This document shows positions 4,795-5,028 of a DNA stretch of 5,028 nucleotides, piece after piece. Every line of letters begins with the position of its first letter. Positions within the stretch are counted from its first letter, which is position 1. The DNA is taken from contig CALZJV010000732.1 of assembly GCA_945787595.1 (NCBI GenBank), forward strand, positions 1-5,028, in the 5' to 3' direction. This DNA comes from an uncultured Desulfobacterales bacterium (GTDB lineage: Bacteria > Desulfobacterota > Desulfobacteria > Desulfobacterales > JAFDCJ01). A program made the translations under genes and the position numbers. The notes beneath the pieces were generated by a model that ran no database searches, had not been told where the DNA came from, and saw nothing but the letters and a program-made list of their open reading frames with translations.

Positions 4795-5028
4795 TTACTC
4801 TTGCAAATTAAAATCACCCCTAACCCTCTCTCTTAACTCAGGCGAACTTAGAAAATCCCAGGCGGTCATGGCCAGCATCTTGGCGGCATTGAGCAGTGTC
4901 TGCCGCCCACGGGAGCTTGTGGTTGCATCGCGAAATTCGGCAGAATGGCCTGGGATTTCAGGCTCCACAATGGCAAGGTAAGGGTGAATTGCCGGCAGGT
5001 AGTGGCTGAGATTGCCCATGTCTGACGA
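4795..5028 (-). CDS. M20-family metallopeptidase / amidohydrolase, C-terminal part (PM20D2-like)
   Basis: The - strand is open from the window edge (5028) to TAA at 4797-4795, giving the last 77 residues; the N-terminal catalytic part lies outside. The ATG at 5019 is internal, not the start, because the frame continues upstream as SSD before MGNLSH. The segment SSDMGNLSHYLPAIHPYLAI matches the conserved 'DxGNxSxxxPxIHPY' region of M20 peptidases of the PM20D2/aminoacylase-1-like-2 type. It is followed by GHSAEFRDAT, a helix with KMLAMTAWDFL, and the ending RVRGDFNLQE, close to the usual ALAMTALDxL...xDF ending. Such enzymes are zinc-type dipeptidases or amide hydrolases in the cytoplasm; human PM20D2 cleaves beta-alanyl-lysine-type dipeptides. 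The gene converges on the peptide importer, which fits a peptide-use theme, but it is transcribed separately. The family is clear; the substrate is unknown. Confidence 0.85.
   Translation of the reverse strand, partial: SSDMGNLSHYLPAIHPYLAIVEPEIPGHSAEFRDATTSSRGRQTLLNAAKMLAMTAWDFLSSPELRERVRGDFNLQE

Overview
The window carries a dipeptide/oligopeptide/nickel-type ABC importer operon on the + strand (408-4240), flanked by the end of one gene on each side and by two repeat-rich intergenic regions. Coding DNA is moderately GC-rich. The intergenic DNA holds short tandem repeats of 7 and 8 bp and small palindromic repeats of a kind I associate with Desulfobacterota (for example Desulfobacterales). 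That assignment is an inference from style, not from a marker gene.

Layout. 1-111: C-terminal end of a probable thioredoxin-like [2Fe-2S] ferredoxin-domain protein (+). 112-407: repeats, including a possible ~149-bp fold-back element and one copy of a 59-bp palindromic repeat. 408-1385: inner-membrane permease of the DppB family. 1449-3230: one ORF joining a DppC-family permease to a DppD-family ATPase. 3227-4240: the DppF-family ATPase. 4241-4794: non-coding DNA with heptamer tandem repeats, small hairpins and two more copies of the palindromic repeat. 4795-5028: C-terminal end of an M20-family (PM20D2-like) metallopeptidase on the - strand, running off the window.

How the genes work together. 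DppB and DppC would form the transmembrane path, and the two ATPases (both with all ABC motifs and four C-terminal cysteines) would drive import. No periplasmic substrate-binding protein lies in the window, so the substrate cannot be named. A dipeptidase-like gene converging on the operon fits a peptide-use theme, but it is not in the same transcription unit.

The most notable point is dppC. Its likely start (ATG 1382, overlapping the dppB stop as ATGA) is out of frame with its body. Its last ~20 codons are missing, so that it runs directly into the natural start Met of dppD (ATG 2247). This is either a recent deletion plus a frameshift, giving a damaged or rebuilt transporter, or a sequence/assembly error. 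The second notable point is that identical-style repeats bracket the operon in the same orientation, and the downstream copy looks like an 'empty site' for an insertion present in the upstream copy.
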